Assembly: GCA_016839865.1 (NCBI GenBank) | Contig: JAEOTN010000161.1 | Location: 1 to 25,097 of the forward strand | Direction of reading: 5' to 3' | Origin: Promethearchaeota archaeon | GTDB lineage: Archaea > Asgardarchaeota > Lokiarchaeia > Sigynarchaeales > MK-D1 | DNA length: 25,097 nt | Shown: positions 23,301 through 25,097 of the stretch, piece by piece | Numbering within the stretch: the first letter of the stretch is position 1 | Layout: every line of letters begins with the position of its first letter | Translations under genes and position numbers: made by a program | Notes under the pieces: model-generated | Database searches by the model: none | The model's input: the letters and a program-made list of their open reading frames with translations, nothing else | Told to the model about the DNA's origin: nothing

Positions 23301-24241
23301 ATCCAGATGTGATTAGAAATCTTCTTCCATACAATAGCGATACTATCTTATATGAGAATGGAACTCTAAGAATCACAGTTCAAAATACTGGTATGAACGA
23401 TTTATTAACTCAATCAATTCTTGTTAATGAAAATCCTGTTGACTTTAACCTAATTACAGGGGATTATTATCTTGAACCCTCTGATACAGAAGTATATTCT
23501 ATTCAATTGGGTAGCATTCCACGAAATGAAGATATAAAATTAACAATTATTGCCGGTAATCAAGCAGGATATGATGTTGCAAGCGATACAATGCGTATCA
23601 CTCCTCTATATGATGGAAAAGCAATAGAACTACTAGAAGCTGATTATACTACAATATACACGAATGAAGAATTAGAAATTGCTGTAAAAAACATTGGGAA
23701 TGAAGAGATTACAATGGAAGATTTTAGTTTACTTGGATCTACATTTAATCTTGACAATATAGTCCCAATTCATGGAGAAGCAATTCTTCAACCGTTGGAT
23801 GTATTTAAATTCCGAGTTAATGTTACTGGCATTAAAGTGAACGAATCTGATTCACTAGCTCTAACGGTATATGCGGATTCTGGAAGCGTGGTAGATACAA
23901 AAACATTTACATCAGTAGTACCAGCTGGTTATGACTTCTTAATCGATGATATAACTGATACACGAGGAATTGCATCAAACAATACCTTACAAATTGCTTT
24001 AATTGGAACTAGCACATATAATTTAACGGTAGATGCGGTGATTGTAAATGGAACGGAAGTATCTGTAGGAGAGATTGCTTTTAGCCCCGAGAACGTAATT
24101 ACTTCGTCCAGCCATACAATTATGGATATACTTGGTACATCTCTTGGATTAACCATAACTAATGGTCATTACTACGATGTGACCGTAATCACTGTTGAAG
24201 GTCCAAAATACTCAATGTTAATACTAGGAAAAGCAACATAA
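20366..24241 (+). CDS. aglB: Oligosaccharyltransferase AglB/STT3 with long beta-domain tail
   Basis: AglB moves a lipid-linked glycan to Asn in N-X-S/T sequons outside the membrane. Residues 1-485 contain about 12-13 helices and the catalytic loops: Asp59 in FDPW, DNE (176-178) in GFFDNET, SVGEH (359-363; the TIxE/SVSE-type motif), and Arg416 in the TGSMIRI helix. The soluble part has WWDYGYW (527-533) and DEGKWPWM (595-602), an exact DxxKxxxM (DK) motif as in eukaryotic STT3. The tail from about 750 to 1291 shows about five immunoglobulin/CARDB-like beta domains (near 755-855, 856-957, 958-1080, 1086-1185, 1187-1291), each with ENTG, ENNG, QNTG or KNIG-like turns and APGD/SPGD-type strands. 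Many sequons lie in it. At 1291 residues it is longer than usual AglB (about 700-1000). ftsZ follows. Confidence 0.95.
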   Translation: MVNKVRKWFSDIWDRMNTSVRIRGDSVVIFLALIFVIALGVLVRLSPIFRGPPLIKAFDPWIQYHTTRYLVENGVYEFFNWHDFQSWFPEGIDRFNLRPGLVFATAILYNILTFFGVQVSLYEVAFYWPAIMGGFTILAMYYLGKEILDPRCGLLAAFFIAFSPGHIQRTVAGFFDNETIGVFSVLMLFLFFIRSIKTEKFYHSIIAGLFLGVLALSWGGLTFGFLLLPLTSLIMILIGKYSARLLISYIGTVGTGTLVYMINPAFNPVGVILGDMEIVIPVAFLFFMIGYHILHVQKTKNPKLYKIIWNIIKWGTIPAIIAFGIIFWVAPDILPFNLSARAQSIINPSIRQAINLVASVGEHKPSPWSVFYYNTLIPVILTPLGVFFAIKRNREEDILMLVFALTLLYFTGSMIRIILLLSPALSLIGAYGLTYVLKFFGSLMKKQQTITRRRKRQIRKTLSTAEGVIVFMLVGVMFFAQVNHATTVSVNQMSYSELVILDQMHDWEESLSHISENLPSDSVVVSWWDYGYWLTVLGNVTTVNDNGTLNHTRLGLTGMAMMQTNELNSAKILKRLGADYVMVYFGFMINSIGGDEGKWPWMLRICNDYTTRYQAWGLEEDNWYRDEQGEVISVFNEDDYVNSSSGAYEDSWFDSQLVRLMTYDEPTSLNSPKMPLQGQQDTFYAYLAQQWATTMGGNEAQGINPRTDDDGDPWASHIPIDGEQDFKVFQKYYFSSNHLVKIYKVDYTALESSLEVKDPLLSTSGIAHADIENTGERAITLSSVSINNIPYEFLIEDNDVVIAPGDTRTVWIDSDQQWERNSIYNVTVTAEADKFDGLKYEFTNVSGTHFVVDQPEYSVEFDRENSKINFEGNLVFNLQVENNGVDVVNIDAFEIDGVVYGRSILPDANYILSPGDSENYEIATSLVASPAEGKTYEIYVRTAEGASDGIELSVSLPDYEMSILPRSRNMHYEELGEDNPDVIRNLLPYNSDTILYENGTLRITVQNTGMNDLLTQSILVNENPVDFNLITGDYYLEPSDTEVYSIQLGSIPRNEDIKLTIIAGNQAGYDVASDTMRITPLYDGKAIELLEADYTTIYTNEELEIAVKNIGNEEITMEDFSLLGSTFNLDNIVPIHGEAILQPLDVFKFRVNVTGIKVNESDSLALTVYADSGSVVDTKTFTSVVPAGYDFLIDDITDTRGIASNNTLQIALIGTSTYNLTVDAVIVNGTEVSVGEIAFSPENVITSSSHTIMDILGTSLGLTITNGHYYDVTVITVEGPKYSMLILGKAT

Positions 24242-24352
24242 AGACACCTCTTCCAAATTTCTCTTTATTTCATTTTTTACACAAAATTCTTTGTGATATT
24301 ACTGAGATATTATATGGTCTTAAGAAAATAGCGCTACTAGTGGTGTATATAG
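24242..24352 (+). promoter_or_regulatory. aglB terminator region and ftsZ promoter
   Basis: A T-rich tract (CTCTTTATTTCATTTTTTAC, about 24260-24281) probably ends aglB transcription. TATA-like boxes follow: TATTATATGG (24307-24316) and TGTATATAG (24344-24352). The second predicts a start near 24373, about 40 nt before the ftsZ ATG. TGTATATAG also occurs before the flavoprotein gene at 11243. Confidence 0.4.
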
Positions 24353-24412
24353 CTAATTTCTAGAAGCGACGCGTTAGCACCCTTGAACCAACTGAAACTA
24401 GTGAGCCCACCG

Positions 24413-25097
24413 ATGTATGGAAGTTTAGAAGACTTAATTGGCGAGGATAAACTTAAAGAGATAACTACGGATACCATAAACGGGATCCCAGTTCTTGAGA
24501 ATGGTCAAGTGGTGCTTAAACCGAAGGATCCACTCAGTATCGGTACTGATCTGGAGTCAGAGGGATTTAATGATTCAGATGAATATTTATCAGATTTTCT
24601 TCAGCTATTAAAAACCAGAACAGTAATAATAGGTGTCGGAGGTGCTGGGAATAATGCGATTACTAGGTTACAAGAATCCGGCGTTACAGGGGCAATTACG
24701 ATTGCCGTAAATACAGATGCTCAAGATTTGTACTATGCAAACGCAGATCAAAAAATGTTGATTGGGAAAGAAGTAACTGGGGGTCTAGGATCCGGAAATA
24801 ATCCAAAAATTGGAGAAAAATCTGCAGAATCAGATCTTGAACGTATCCGACAGATTACTAGGAAAAATATAGTTTTTATTACATGTGGAATGGGTGGGGG
24901 GACTGGAACTGGAGCTTCCCCAATTATTGCACGTGAAGCGCAAAAAGCTGGTGCATTAGTTATTTCATTTTGTACTCTTCCTTTTAAGATGGAAGGGGGG
25001 GAAAAAGGGGTAATAGCCAATAAAGGTCTATTGAAGTTAGCAGAACACTCTGATACAATCATTCCTCTTCCTAATGAGAAACTCATGAAACTAGTCC
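24413..25097 (+). CDS. ftsZ: Cell division GTPase FtsZ, N-terminal part (cut by window edge)
   Basis: FtsZ is the tubulin-like GTPase that polymerises into the division ring. The open frame runs 228 codons to the window end. Residues 66-86 carry KTRTVIIGVGGAGNNAITRL, followed by VNTDAQDL (99-106), the tubulin signature GGGTGTG (161-167) in CGMGGGTGTGASPIIA, and the TLPFKMEGGEKG and DTIIPLPNEKL blocks. The first 60 residues are an acidic, variable extension typical of archaeal FtsZ. The start is taken as ATG at 24413; in-frame GTG 24401 and TTG 24383 are possible. The T7 loop and C-terminal tail are outside the window, so FtsZ1 and FtsZ2 cannot be told apart. It follows aglB by 171 nt with its own TATA-like box. 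Confidence 0.94.
   Translation, partial: MYGSLEDLIGEDKLKEITTDTINGIPVLENGQVVLKPKDPLSIGTDLESEGFNDSDEYLSDFLQLLKTRTVIIGVGGAGNNAITRLQESGVTGAITIAVNTDAQDLYYANADQKMLIGKEVTGGLGSGNNPKIGEKSAESDLERIRQITRKNIVFITCGMGGGTGTGASPIIAREAQKAGALVISFCTLPFKMEGGEKGVIANKGLLKLAEHSDTIIPLPNEKLMKLV

Noticed and set aside
24748..25086. Open minus-strand frame of 112 codons
   Set aside because: It lies wholly antisense to the clear ftsZ reading frame and shows no family signature.
1..25097. CRISPR array, insertion sequence, prophage or rRNA
   Set aside because: No regularly spaced repeats, transposase or integrase motifs, phage structural genes or rRNA-like blocks were seen on either strand.

Overview
The window is AT-rich and carries an archaeal information-processing gene set: elongation factor 1-alpha, replication factor C small subunit, exosome subunit Csl4, RNA polymerase subunit Rpo11, an AglB/STT3 oligosaccharyltransferase, TruA, enolase and FtsZ. 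Most starts lack a clear Shine-Dalgarno site, and several sit about one TATA-to-start distance below a TATA-like box, as expected for archaeal leaderless or short-leader transcripts. The eukaryote-like STT3 motifs, a METTL5-type methylase, a V4R-domain protein and many lineage-specific small proteins suggest an Asgard (Promethearchaeota) archaeon. That placement is an inference; the archaeal assignment is secure.

Layout. Positions 1-189 hold the start of a PadR-type regulator (minus strand) with an operator-like repeat upstream. Positions 361-3261 are a likely minus-strand operon: D12-class DNA adenine methyltransferase, four-helix membrane protein, GH13 glycosidase. A small coiled-coil gene diverges from it, followed by tRNA-Arg(TCG), a multi-helix membrane protein fused to an alpha/beta hydrolase, and an MFS transporter. 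The transporter ends inside a convergent radical SAM gene. Diverging from the radical SAM gene are a basic 153-residue protein and a BtrH_N-like protein. EF-1alpha and a phytoene-desaturase-like flavoprotein follow.

Positions 12.8-15.9 kb hold an RNase III-fold small protein (minus), a small membrane protein (plus), the minus-strand cluster Csl4 - 103-residue unknown - Rpo11, and a divergent METTL5-like methylase. Enolase and rfcS are divergent. The minus-strand set internally-duplicated protein - V4R protein - TruA comes next; its last two genes are one base apart. The window closes with a 1291-residue AglB carrying a long beta-domain tail, and a truncated ftsZ.

How it fits together. RNA production and handling dominate the right half (Rpo11, Csl4, METTL5-like methylase, TruA, RNase III-like protein), alongside replication (RfcS), glycolysis (enolase), protein N-glycosylation (AglB) and division (FtsZ). 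The membrane hydrolase carries many N-glycosylation sequons and is a natural AglB client. Packing is tight: all four of the convergent pairs MFS/radical SAM, membrane protein/Rpo11, methylase/enolase and RfcS/TruA overlap at their 3' ends. I found no CRISPR array, insertion sequence, rRNA or prophage, and no gene-free stretch over 300 bases.
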